From Janibacter sp. Soil728 (lineage in GTDB: Bacteria > Actinomycetota > Actinomycetes > Actinomycetales > Dermatophilaceae): a DNA stretch of 64,000 nucleotides. The notes under the pieces were generated by a model. It was given only the letters and a program-made list of their open reading frames with translations. It was not told the origin of the DNA and did not search any database. The stretch is from positions 186,001 to 250,000 of the forward strand of contig NZ_LMRZ01000005.1 in NCBI RefSeq assembly GCF_001428305.1. Direction: 5' to 3'. A program made the position numbers and the translations under genes. Positions 41,795 through 52,734 of this stretch are shown piece after piece. Within the stretch, counting starts at the first letter, position 1; every line of letters begins with the position of its first letter.

Positions 41795-42658
41795 CTACGC
41801 GCGACGGAGGTCGTCGACGACGGCCCACGGCTCGAAGCCGGCAGCGATGTAGGTGGCCACCGCCGCAGGGTTGCTCGACGGAGTCCCGACCCGCGCGCTC
41901 GAGCAACCCATGTCGTGCAGAGCTGCAGCGCCGGCCAGGGTGATGGCCACTCCGTGGCCGTGCCCACGATGGTCCGGGTGCACGCCCATCGGCTCGATGA
42001 TCCCCGGTCGCCCCTCCCCTGCCGACCACACCGTGATGGCGGCCGCTGGCGAGTCCCCGTCGAGTCCGACGAGACACCGGGCACTCCGGTAGGCGGGTGT
42101 GGCGGCGACCGAACGCCACCGGTCGTCCGTGAAGGCCTCGCTGCCGAAGGCCGCGCGGTGGACGTCCGTGCGTGCGTGGGCATTTCGCTGGTCGACGACC
42201 TCGACACGCAAGCTGGCCGGCACGGTGATCGGCCTCGAGAGGTCCCGACGAAGGTGGGTCCACTCGTCACCCGATGTCCAGCCACGGGTGACGAGAGCAT
42301 CCCTGACGGTGGCACCTGCAGGGGCCTCCACGTCGGCCTCGCCAGCGGGTAGTGCACGGCCGTCTTCATGGGCGATGTCACCCGCCATGGCATCGGCCAG
42401 GTCCCGGTCCGTCATGGCAGACGGCGTCACGGCCAGTCTGAGCAACCCCGGTCCGTCGAGCAGCCCTGCCGCGACGAGCCGACCATCACGCCACCAGGTC
42501 CGCAGCGCCGCAGCAGTGACCTCGTCCCCGCGCCAACCGAACCACCCGATGTCGCCGGGGTGCAGCTGGAAGGGGGTCGAGTCGGTGTGCCACTCCCCCA
42601 CCTCTCGCGTGATCGCACCGAGCTCGTCGGCCGAGGGGGTACGCAAGGAGATGACCAT
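41795..42658 (-). CDS. GNAT family N-acetyltransferase
   Basis: 287 residues. The acetyl-CoA site is in the C-terminal half: PGIIEPMGVHPDHRGHGHGVAITLAGAAALHDMGCSSARVGTPSSNPAAVATYIAAGFEPW (motif A with R/Q-x-x-G-x-G/A-like HRGHGHG). The N-terminal half resembles a degenerate second GNAT fold. Substrate unknown. ATG at 42658. Confidence 0.83.
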   Translation of the reverse strand: MVISLRTPSADELGAITREVGEWHTDSTPFQLHPGDIGWFGWRGDEVTAAALRTWWRDGRLVAAGLLDGPGLLRLAVTPSAMTDRDLADAMAGDIAHEDGRALPAGEADVEAPAGATVRDALVTRGWTSGDEWTHLRRDLSRPITVPASLRVEVVDQRNAHARTDVHRAAFGSEAFTDDRWRSVAATPAYRSARCLVGLDGDSPAAAITVWSAGEGRPGIIEPMGVHPDHRGHGHGVAITLAGAAALHDMGCSSARVGTPSSNPAAVATYIAAGFEPWAVVDDLRRA

Positions 42659-42712
42659 GCAGCGAGTCCATCAGTGGCGAGTGCTCGGCGCCACCCAATT
42701 TTTGATCGTCCG

Positions 42713-43231
42713 TCAGGTGACGTCGAAGACGGACCAGCAGATGTCGTTGCGTCGGCGTTGGTCCTCGAGGACCAGCTCTCGCACGGCCTCGGGCAGCCGG
42801 GCCCGCTGCCAGGCATTTTCGCCGAGGCGGGCGGACTCCCCTTCGCCGTGCGGTGCGGCGGCAACGGCGGCCTTGATGGCATACGCGGCAGCGCCGAGAT
42901 CGTGCTCGGCGACGTGGCCGACGCAGGCCGCCTGACCGGCTGCGTAGGCAGCGAAGCGTGCCGGCCCGACGAGGTCCCGGGCAGCTCCCATCGCGTGCCC
43001 ACCAACGGCCCGAGCCTGCATCATCGGCAGCCCACCTGCGGCCCAGGCTCGCGTGGCGGCAATGGCCTCCCGGGGGCGAGCATCGCCTGGTCGGTCGTGC
43101 TCGAAGAGCGCGAGCACGTGCTCGGCGCAGTCGGCGGCCCAGCGTGCCAGCAGCTGGTGGTCGGTGTCGGTGAGCGTCCCGCCGCGCCGGATGGTGATGA
43201 GCCGTGGGTCCCGGACCGTCGACAGGATCAT
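42713..43231 (-). CDS. Imm5-like putative immunity protein
   Basis: 172 residues, all-helical and Ala-rich: RWAADCAEHVLALFEHDRPGDARPREAIAATRAWAAGG, then AAYAAGQAACVGHVAEHDLGAAAYAIKA. I recognise this as the family annotated as putative immunity protein (Imm-5), linked elsewhere to polymorphic toxins. No toxin gene is seen nearby. ATG at 43231 is supported by TAGTGT seven bases upstream. Confidence 0.7.
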   Translation of the reverse strand: MILSTVRDPRLITIRRGGTLTDTDHQLLARWAADCAEHVLALFEHDRPGDARPREAIAATRAWAAGGLPMMQARAVGGHAMGAARDLVGPARFAAYAAGQAACVGHVAEHDLGAAAYAIKAAVAAAPHGEGESARLGENAWQRARLPEAVRELVLEDQRRRNDICWSVFDVT

Positions 43232-43238
43232 GACGTCA

Positions 43239-43244
43239 ACACTA
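43239..43244 (-). promoter_or_regulatory. -10 box of the Imm5-like gene, leaderless type
   Basis: TAGTGT on the minus strand, seven bases before the ATG at 43231. Confidence 0.45.
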
Positions 43245-43413
43245 CGGTCGGACCCGGCATCATGAAGCGATGGCGATGCTCGCGGAGACCGTGAGGCAGC
43301 AGTGGGAGCGGCTCCCGGGACGCCTCGAGGACCTCGCGTCGTCGGTTGCGGGACCACGACCACACCGGATGCGATCTTGGCCGGGAGCGCGGAGATGTGA
43401 GGTCGAGGGCGGA

Positions 43414-43740
43414 TCACCGCGGCTGCTGCATCTCCCACGCCGCATCGATGGCCCTGCAGATCGCGTCGAGGTCTCCCTCCTGCGGATAGGCCTCGACCTT
43501 GGTGTGGGCCTCGAGACGGGGCCGCACGCCGAAGGTCTCGGGGTGCTCCCGCAGCAGGGTCTCCCTCAGGTCGAAGGGGCAGCGGACGATCCATCGCTCC
43601 GCCGACTCCGCGCGCGCCACGAGACGGTTGTGCACGTACCAGGCAGGCACGGCGCTCGTCCCCTTGCGCTTGACGCCGTCAAGGGACTCGAGGTGCTCGA
43701 CGAGCCGCACGGCACGGCCCCACTGCCGATCTCCGGTCAC
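43414..43740 (-). CDS. MmcQ/YjbR family protein
   Basis: 108 residues. The double-wing fold is suggested by GRAVRLVEHLESLDGVKRKGTSAVPAWYVHNRLVARAESAERWIVRCPFDLRETLLREHPETF and the closing AICRAIDAAWEMQQ. Role unclear; some relatives are called DNA-binding. GTG at 43740 after GGGAGGCTGGACTG. Forms a short minus-strand run with the SSB gene upstream. Confidence 0.72.
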   Translation of the reverse strand: MTGDRQWGRAVRLVEHLESLDGVKRKGTSAVPAWYVHNRLVARAESAERWIVRCPFDLRETLLREHPETFGVRPRLEAHTKVEAYPQEGDLDAICRAIDAAWEMQQPR

Positions 43741-43787
43741 CAGTCCAGCCTCCCACGCCCGCCCGGCGGCGATCAGCGAGTCGCTGA

Positions 43788-44120
43788 TCAGCGACGGTCT
43801 CGGACGAGCCGCGCGACTTCGACCTCGTAGCGGCTGGCGGCCCCGCCGGGGGTGCGGAAGAAGCGGCGACGCAGACTCCCTTCGACCCTCACGCGCGTGC
43901 CGTCGACCAGGCGCAGCGCCGCCCGCCTGGCACCAGCGCTCCAGCAGGCGCAGTCGATCGTGTCGACCGGCTGCCCCTCTCCCCTGCTCACCACCACGCG
44001 CAGCGTCACCAGCTCGTCGCCGCTGGGCATCTCCCGCACGGTCGGGTCGCCGCTCACCCGCCCGGTGATCTCGACCTGGTTGGTCTCCTGGACCCGCTCG
44101 TCCGTGGTCGTGTCAGCCAC
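43788..44120 (-). CDS. short single-stranded DNA-binding protein (SSB-like)
   Basis: 110 residues, an OB fold without the acidic C-terminal tail: NQVEITGRVSGDPTVREMPSGDELVTLRVVVSR, DCACWSAGARRAALRLVDGTRVRVEGSLRRRFFRTPGGAASRYEVEVARL. Lack of the DDDIPF-type tip and the small size indicate an accessory SSB, not the main replicative one. GTG start with GGGGGA upstream. Confidence 0.82.
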   Translation of the reverse strand: MADTTTDERVQETNQVEITGRVSGDPTVREMPSGDELVTLRVVVSRGEGQPVDTIDCACWSAGARRAALRLVDGTRVRVEGSLRRRFFRTPGGAASRYEVEVARLVRDRR

Positions 44121-44292
44121 GTCGTCCCCCTTCGTCGTCGTGGTCCCAGACTGCGCGCGACACGGAGGCCGCGCGGGGTGCGGCTCCTGACTGTGGGCGG
44201 CTGCCGGCAGCCTCCCGAGGGTGTGGACACGAAGGGAGTCACGACTGGATCACGGTCCCAACCATGTGCAGCCTGCAGACGTCTGCTTCTGC

Positions 44293-45708
44293 ATGGACAT
44301 CTCCCGCCGAACCGTCATCGGCGCCGGGGCAGCGCTGCCCCTGACCGCCGCCAGCAGTGCCTTCGCCGCACCCACGGTCACCGGCCCCAGCCCCGGGGAC
44401 TGGGCCGATCTCGACCGCACGCTCGCCGGAAGTGCCTCACTACCGGGGTCCTACCGGTACGAGAGCCGGGTCCCACTCTTCGACCCGAGATGGGACTACC
44501 GCCGGCCCGCAGCGCTGGCCCGGATCCTCTCCCGGCAGGACATCTCCACCTGCATCACCTTCGCCCGCGACCACGGCCTCACGATCACCGGACGCTCCGG
44601 CGGACACTCCTACATCGGAGCGTCCAGGGCAGCAGGCTCCCTGGTCATCGACACCCGTTCCTACACGAAGGTCCACTTCCCCACCGACCGCGCCGAGACC
44701 ACGGTGCAGGCCGGGGCGAACCTCTACTCCGTGCACGCCCAGATCTCGAGGTACGGGCGGTCCATCCCGACCGGGACCTGCCCGACCGTCGGCTCGGCCG
44801 GACTCACCCTCGTCGGAGGACTGGGCGTCGACAGCCGCCGGTACGGCCTGACCATCGACCGACTGGTGTCCGCCACCGTCATCGACGGGCGCGGTGTCAT
44901 CCGCAAGGTCGACGCCAACCGTGACCCCGACCTCTTCTGGGCATTGCGTGGCGGCGGGTCCGGAGCTGCGATGGTCGCCGACCTCACCTACCGCACGATC
45001 CCCGCCACGTCGATGGGCTTCTTCAACGTCTCCTTCCCGGCCAGCTCCACCGCGACGGTCCTGCGTCAGTGGGCCGTCTGGATGGCCGACCAGCCGAGGG
45101 ACACCTGGGCCAACGCGCACGTCGACACCGCGGGGTCGTCGATCTCGGTGCGCGTCTTCGGCGTCACCCCCGTCGGACTGGAGGCGACGCGTGCGGCCTC
45201 CCTGCGTCGAGCCGTCGGCATCACCCCGCTGAGCACGAGCACGACGACGCGCACGCACCTGGCCGGCATCAGGTACCTGGGGGGCGGGTCGACCACGCCC
45301 CGCACCCGTTTCGCCGCCGGGTCGGACATCCTGCGCACGATGACCTCGGACGGCGCAGAAGCCGTGGTTGCGGCCATGCGCTCGGCTGCCTCCCGAGGGC
45401 TGAGCGCCTCGGCCATCCTCGATCCCCTCGACGGGGCCATGGCGACACCGGCGATGGCCGCCACGGCCTTCCCCTGGCGAAACCACGTGGCGAGCATCCA
45501 GTGGTACGTGGGCGTCGGGTCCTCGAGCGGGTACGCCCCGGCACAGGACTGGATCGCTCACGCGCATGACCTCCTCAGCGCGCACAGCAGGGGTGGCTAC
45601 TTCGGATACGTCGAGTCGGGCAGGCCCATGGACGCGTACTTCGCCGGCAACTACCCCCAGCTCGCGGCAGCCCGTCTTCGCTACGACCCGGACTCGATCC
45701 TCCTGTGA
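44293..45708 (+). CDS. Tat-exported FAD-binding (berberine-bridge type) oxidoreductase
   Basis: 471 residues. The start MDISRRTVIGAGAALPLTAA is a twin-arginine signal, so the folded flavoprotein should leave through TatAC (genes at 11176-12340). GRSGGHSYIG carries the His for 8alpha-histidyl-FAD and TGTCPTVGSAG the Cys typical of bicovalent FAD in BBE-like oxidases, with VDSRRYGLTID following. The C-terminal BBE segment (YFGYVESGRPMDAYFAGNYPQLAAARLRYDP) anchors the isoalloxazine ring. Likely oxidises sugars or secondary alcohols. Probably one unit with the AraC regulator eight bases downstream. Confidence 0.88.
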   Translation: MDISRRTVIGAGAALPLTAASSAFAAPTVTGPSPGDWADLDRTLAGSASLPGSYRYESRVPLFDPRWDYRRPAALARILSRQDISTCITFARDHGLTITGRSGGHSYIGASRAAGSLVIDTRSYTKVHFPTDRAETTVQAGANLYSVHAQISRYGRSIPTGTCPTVGSAGLTLVGGLGVDSRRYGLTIDRLVSATVIDGRGVIRKVDANRDPDLFWALRGGGSGAAMVADLTYRTIPATSMGFFNVSFPASSTATVLRQWAVWMADQPRDTWANAHVDTAGSSISVRVFGVTPVGLEATRAASLRRAVGITPLSTSTTTRTHLAGIRYLGGGSTTPRTRFAAGSDILRTMTSDGAEAVVAAMRSAASRGLSASAILDPLDGAMATPAMAATAFPWRNHVASIQWYVGVGSSSGYAPAQDWIAHAHDLLSAHSRGGYFGYVESGRPMDAYFAGNYPQLAAARLRYDPDSILL

Positions 45709-45715
45709 GGACGCC

Positions 45716-46786
45716 GTGCACCAGACTGACCGGATGCAGCGGTCGGGCCTCAGTGATGTCTCCGTCATCCGCGCGGCCAGCCTGCGCGGGTTCTCCCCGC
45801 TCGTGCACGACCTGGGTGGCGACCCTGACGCGCTGCTGAGGCGGTTCGGACTCGACCCGAGGGTCCTGCAGGACGATGACGGGTTCATCCCCATCACGGC
45901 GCACGACCTCATGCTCGACGCAGCGGGAAGGGAGCTGGGCTGCTCCGACTTCGGGCTGCGGCTCTCCCAGGCACAGGACCTGAGCATCCTCGGCCCGCTG
46001 GCGCTCGCCGTCGAGGCGTCGCCGACGGTCGCCGAGGCGCTCGAGTGCGTCACCCGATTCCTCTTCGTGCACAGTCCCGCACTACGCATCGCCGTCGAGG
46101 ATGATCCGAGCGGAGCCCGTGGCGTCGTGGCGATCACCTATCGCAAGGACCTGCACGAGTCGCCCTACTCCCCGCAGGCCATGGAGCTCGGGATCGGTCT
46201 GCTCGTCCGCATCGCCACGGCCCTGGTCGGGACCGACGTCGGGCTCCGGTCGATCGACCTGCCGCACGCCCCCATCTCCCCCGTCGCCCGCTACACCGCC
46301 CTCTTCGGTACGACGGTGCGCTTCAACAGCAGCGTCGCCGCGCTCAGGGTCGACCGACAGACGCTCGACCTGCGATTCGAAGGCGCCGACGCCGTGATCC
46401 GCGCTCTGGCGATCGCCCACCTGGCGCGAGACCACTCCAACCCGACCGAGCTGGTCTCGGCGAGAGTGCGTCGGCTGCTCGCCGAGACCCTCGGGACCGC
46501 CGGCCTCGTCCTGGACGACGTCGCCCGTCTCTTGGACACCCATCCGCGGACCCTGCAGCGCGCGCTCGCTGTCGAAGGCACCACCTACGAGCTCGTTCTG
46601 GACGACGTCCGGCGCGTCGCCGCCCTTCGCCTCATCACCACGACCGACCTGCGACTGACGCAGATCGCGACCATGGTCGGCTTCTCCGCCCAGAGCACCC
46701 TGAGTCGCGCGGTGCGGCGCTGGACCGGCCGGGCCCCTCGCGAGCTGCGCGACAGCGACGAGATCCACGCCACGATGTCGCGCTGA
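45716..46786 (+). CDS. AraC family transcriptional regulator (arabinose-binding-like N-terminus)
   Basis: 356 residues. N-terminal domain of the OruR/Arabinose_bd type (VIRAASLRGFSPLVHDLGGDPDALLRRFGLDPRVLQDDDGFIPI) and a C-terminal AraC double HTH (VLDDVARLLDTHPRTLQRALAVEGTTYELVLDDVRRVAALRLITTTDLRLTQIATMVGFSAQSTLSRAVRRWTGRAPRELR). GTG at 45716 after GTGAGGACGCC; ATG at 45734 is an alternative. Likely controls the flanking oxidoreductase or the MBL-SDR pair. Confidence 0.87.
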   Translation: MHQTDRMQRSGLSDVSVIRAASLRGFSPLVHDLGGDPDALLRRFGLDPRVLQDDDGFIPITAHDLMLDAAGRELGCSDFGLRLSQAQDLSILGPLALAVEASPTVAEALECVTRFLFVHSPALRIAVEDDPSGARGVVAITYRKDLHESPYSPQAMELGIGLLVRIATALVGTDVGLRSIDLPHAPISPVARYTALFGTTVRFNSSVAALRVDRQTLDLRFEGADAVIRALAIAHLARDHSNPTELVSARVRRLLAETLGTAGLVLDDVARLLDTHPRTLQRALAVEGTTYELVLDDVRRVAALRLITTTDLRLTQIATMVGFSAQSTLSRAVRRWTGRAPRELRDSDEIHATMSR

Positions 46787-46860
46787 GTCAAGTCACCGGA
46801 GTGGAAGGCAGGGGATGCTGGAGCCAGCCCAGCCACTCACCGCGATCAAGGAGGCTCAAC

Positions 46861-47994
46861 GTGACAACGACCAGCCCGAGCACCACCCCCGTCGAGACGA
46901 TCGGCGCCCGCACCATCCCCGAGTTCGACGGCGTCCACGAGGTCTGGCCGCGCGGGGACCGGCTCGCTGCTGTGCGTGAGGCCGCGCTGGCCTACAAGAC
47001 GCGCTTCAAGGCCGAGGGCCGGGTCAAGGCCGTGAAGTCGGTCGACATCGCCTCGGCCCCCTATCCGGTCAAGTACGGCTTCAACACCGCCGTCATCGGG
47101 CCCCACAGCCCCCTCATCCCGATCATCAACCGCATGGTCGTCGTCCAGTACGACGACTGGGACGGCAACCCCCGCACCCTCGTCTTCGAGCCGACCGTGC
47201 CCGAGGGCTCGGCGCAGGCGCCCTTCTTCGCCAAGCTGCAGAAGCTGACCAACAAGATCCCCTATGCCAACCGGGCCGAGAAGTTCATCGTCAACTACTA
47301 CAACGAGCCCGACGACGTCCTGCGCCAGCTCGGACTGACGGCCCACGACATCGACTACTGCGCCTTCGACCACCTGCACGTGCAGGACCCGCGGATGATC
47401 CTGGGCTCGTCAGCGACCATCCCCGGCGAGCGCGCTCCCCGCCAGCCGATCTTCGGCGACGCGAGGATGCTCGTGAACTCCCGTGAGCTCGCGACCCTGC
47501 AGTCCCTGCACCCGATGCAGTGGGCCTGGTACGTCGAGGGCAGCCTCGAGGGCGTCGACATGTCGAAGTTCGCGACCTTCGAGGGCGACATCGAGCTGGG
47601 CCCCGGTATCGCTTTGCTGTGGACCCCGGGGCACACCGACGGCAACCACTCCCTCGTGGTCAACACCCCCGATGGCGTGTGGGTCTCCTCCGAGAACGGC
47701 ATCGCCCTGGACAACTGGCAGCCGGAGCAGTCCAAGATCCCCGGTGTGAAGATCTACCACCAGCAGTATGGTCGCGAGATCTGCCCCAACGGCAACACCC
47801 TCGAGGACTCGCTCGACCAGTACGACTCGATGATCAAGGAGAAGACATTGGCCGACCCGTGCAAGGACGACCCGCGCTGGCTGCAGATCCTTCCCTCCAG
47901 CGAGCTTGCTCCCTGGAAGCGCTTCTGGCCCGTCGTACCTACCTACACCCATGGCGGTATCGACTACGGCACGATCACGGCTGGCCGTCGATGA
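46861..47994 (+). CDS. MBL-fold metallohydrolase
   Basis: 377 residues. The metal-binding signature appears as FDHLHVQDPR (HxHxxD instead of HxHxDH), with LLWTPGHTDGNHSLVV as the next histidine motif and VSSENGIALDNW after it. Changes in the first motif mean the metal site, and possibly activity, may differ from lactonases and other relatives. No signal peptide. GTG preceded by AAGGAGGCTCAAC. Stop overlaps the SDR ATG (ATGA), so the two products probably act in one pathway. Confidence 0.83.
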   Translation: MTTTSPSTTPVETIGARTIPEFDGVHEVWPRGDRLAAVREAALAYKTRFKAEGRVKAVKSVDIASAPYPVKYGFNTAVIGPHSPLIPIINRMVVVQYDDWDGNPRTLVFEPTVPEGSAQAPFFAKLQKLTNKIPYANRAEKFIVNYYNEPDDVLRQLGLTAHDIDYCAFDHLHVQDPRMILGSSATIPGERAPRQPIFGDARMLVNSRELATLQSLHPMQWAWYVEGSLEGVDMSKFATFEGDIELGPGIALLWTPGHTDGNHSLVVNTPDGVWVSSENGIALDNWQPEQSKIPGVKIYHQQYGREICPNGNTLEDSLDQYDSMIKEKTLADPCKDDPRWLQILPSSELAPWKRFWPVVPTYTHGGIDYGTITAGRR

Positions 47995-48819
47995 GCGCGC
48001 CGGAGCACCGTTGGCCTGCAGGCGCGGTCGTGACCGGGGCTGGTCGTGGCCTTGGACGGCAGATCGCCGAGCTGCTCGTGAAGCGTGAGTACCAGGTCCT
48101 GATCACCGACGTGGACGGGGACGCCGCGCAGGCGGCTGCCGCCGAGCTCGGCGAGCGTGCACAGGCCATGGTGGTCGACGTCCGCGACGAGGCAGCCGTG
48201 CTCGCCGCCCGGGACCGCGTCGTGGAGTGGGCCGGTCGCCTCGACGTCTGGGTCAACAACGCCGGAGTCCTCTTCACCGGACCCGTCTGGGAGCACGACG
48301 AGCAGCAGCGACGACTGATGCTCGAGGTCAACGCGCTCGGCACCATGAACGGCACCCTCGCGGCCGTGGCCGCCATGCGCTCCTCCGGTGGCGGCCACAT
48401 CGTCAACATCGCCTCGCTCGCCGGCATCTCCGCGGTACCCGGCGAGAGCGTGTACGCGGCCTCCAAGCACGCGGTCATGGGGTTCAGCCTGAGCGCCATC
48501 GCCGACCTGCGGGCGGCCAAGATCAAGGACATCGACATCTCCTGCATCTGCCCCGACGGGATCTGGACGCCGATGCTGCACGACAAGCTCGACGATCCCG
48601 GGGCGGCCCTGTCCTTCTCCGGGTTGCTGCAGCCGGAGGACGTCGTGGCGGCCGTCGCCAAGGTGCTCGACAACCCGCGCCTGGTCACCACCGTCCCCGG
48701 CTGGCGTGGCGCGGTCTGCCGACTGGGTGACGTCTTCCCCTCCCTGGGCATGGCCGCGCTCCCCCTCGTGATCGCCCAGGGCCGCAGGACGCAGAAGAAG
48801 ATGCTCAAGAAGCGAGCTG

Positions 48820-51177
<2,358 letters not shown>

Positions 51178-51249
51178 CGGCGCTCCTGCGGGGTGGTCGG
51201 GAGGGACCAGACGATCCAAGCAGATACGGGTGGACCGGGTGAGCACTGA

Positions 51250-51336
51250 GCCCGGCGTCGTTGTGGGCACTTGGCCGACGCTCTACGGTCAACCGGGCTC
51301 CCCCAACGACGCCGGGCACCCTCAACGACGCCGGGC
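51250..51336. promoter_or_regulatory. 14-base repeat cluster in a divergent promoter region
   Basis: CAACGACGCCGGGC occurs at 51304-51317 and 51323-51336 (19 bases apart) and inverted at 51250-51263. It lies between the UvrA-like and methyltransferase genes and is a candidate operator. Confidence 0.55.
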
Positions 51337-51401
51337 CCGTGGAGATCTCGCGACCAACAACTCGCTGGTCATCGCGCAGGCGATGCTGGTCTGATGGAGG
51401 C

Positions 51402-52136
51402 ATGACGAGCAGCGACGTGTGGACGGCCGAGCAGGCAGCGCGATACGACAGCATCGACGGGACCTTCAGCCCTGAGGTCGTGGGGCCGACGGTCGACCTC
51501 CTCGCAGACCTGGCCGAAGGGGGCCGCGCCCTCGAGCTCGCGATCGGCACCGGCCGCATTGGCGTCCCGCTCCTGGCGAAGGGTGTACCCGTGACCGGGA
51601 TCGAGCTGTCCGCTCCGATGGTCGACCAGCTGCGCACCAAGGTCAGCGCCGACGAGCTGCCCGTGGTCGTCGGTGACATGGCCACCACGCGGGTGCCTGG
51701 CGAGTTCACCCTCGTGTTCCTCGTCTTCAACACCATCGGCAACCTACGGACCCAGGAGGAGCAGGTCGAGTGCTTCCGCAATGCTGCGCGCCATCTGGCC
51801 CCGAGAGGGCGCTTCGTCATCGAGGTCGGCCTCCCTCCCCTTCGTCGGTTGGTGCCGGGTCAGGTGGCAGTTCCCTTCGACGTCACCGACGAGCACCTGG
51901 GGTTCGACACCTTCGACCTCGTCACGCAGCAGGCGACCTCGCACCATCTCAACCGGCAGCCGGATGAGACCTACCGCCGCGGGACGCACAACTATCGCTA
52001 CGTCTGGCCGAGTGAGCTCGACCTGATGGCCCGGCTGGCGGGCATGGAGCTCGAGAGCCGCCACGAGGACTGGGTGGGCACCCCCTTCGGCCCGGACAGC
52101 GAGACGCACGTGAGCGTGTGGCGGCCGATCAGCTGA
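51402..52136 (+). CDS. class I SAM-dependent methyltransferase
   Basis: 244 residues. Motif I ALELAIGTGRIGVPLLAKGVPVTGIELSAPMVDQLR with the acidic SAM-ribose residue after it, and LVFLVFNTIGNLRTQEEQVECFRNAARHLAPRGRFVIEVG as motifs IV-V. Small-molecule type; substrate unknown. ATG after TGGAGGC. Divergent from the UvrA-like gene, which fits a paired resistance function, though that is inference only. Confidence 0.87.
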   Translation: MTSSDVWTAEQAARYDSIDGTFSPEVVGPTVDLLADLAEGGRALELAIGTGRIGVPLLAKGVPVTGIELSAPMVDQLRTKVSADELPVVVGDMATTRVPGEFTLVFLVFNTIGNLRTQEEQVECFRNAARHLAPRGRFVIEVGLPPLRRLVPGQVAVPFDVTDEHLGFDTFDLVTQQATSHHLNRQPDETYRRGTHNYRYVWPSELDLMARLAGMELESRHEDWVGTPFGPDSETHVSVWRPIS

Positions 52137-52160
52137 GCGGGCCCCCAGCCCGAGCAGGCA

Positions 52161-52658
52161 TCAGAGCCTCAGGAACATCACGTGCAGCCCCACCGGGCCG
52201 TGCTCCGCGTGGTCGAAGGCCCCGGGCACCGTGCCGATCACCTCGAAGCCGAGCGACCGCCACAGGTGCACTGCACGGGTGTTGGTCTCGACGACGGCGT
52301 TGAACTGGATACCGGCATACCCCTCGGACCGGGCCCAGGTGATCATCTCCTCGCCGAGTGCCCGACCGACGCCGCGCACCCCGCATGCCGGGTCGACCAT
52401 GAAGCTGGCGGTGGCGATGTGCGCCCCACGGCCGGGTCTGTTCGGTCCCATCTTGGCCGAGCCGACGACCCGTCCACCCACGACGGCGACGACCGTGCGT
52501 CCGGGGCCTGGCTCCATCCACCACGGCCGAGCCTCGTCAGAGGTCTGCTCGAGGGGGAAGGCGTAGGTCCTGCCCTCGGCCACGATGCGCGCGTAGAAGG
52601 GGAAGATCGCCGACCAGTCGTCGTCGGTGGCCGGCCGGATCGTCAGGTCGTCGTGCAT
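52161..52658 (-). CDS. GNAT family N-acetyltransferase
   Basis: 165 residues. TIRPATDDDWSAIFPFYARIVAEGRTYAFP is the start of a GNAT fold, and SFMVDPACGVRGVGRALGEEMITWARSEGYAGIQFNAVVETNTRAVHLWRSLGFEVIGTVPGAF supplies the acetyl-CoA loop (RGVGRA) and family end. ATG at 52658; another at 52670 would add four residues. Substrate unknown. Confidence 0.85.
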   Translation of the reverse strand: MHDDLTIRPATDDDWSAIFPFYARIVAEGRTYAFPLEQTSDEARPWWMEPGPGRTVVAVVGGRVVGSAKMGPNRPGRGAHIATASFMVDPACGVRGVGRALGEEMITWARSEGYAGIQFNAVVETNTRAVHLWRSLGFEVIGTVPGAFDHAEHGPVGLHVMFLRL

Positions 52659-52734
52659 GGGGTGCAGCATTGCAGTCGTCACCGTGGCAGTCTTCTGGGT
52701 ATCGCAACGAAGCGACCACTGGAGGTAGACCCGC

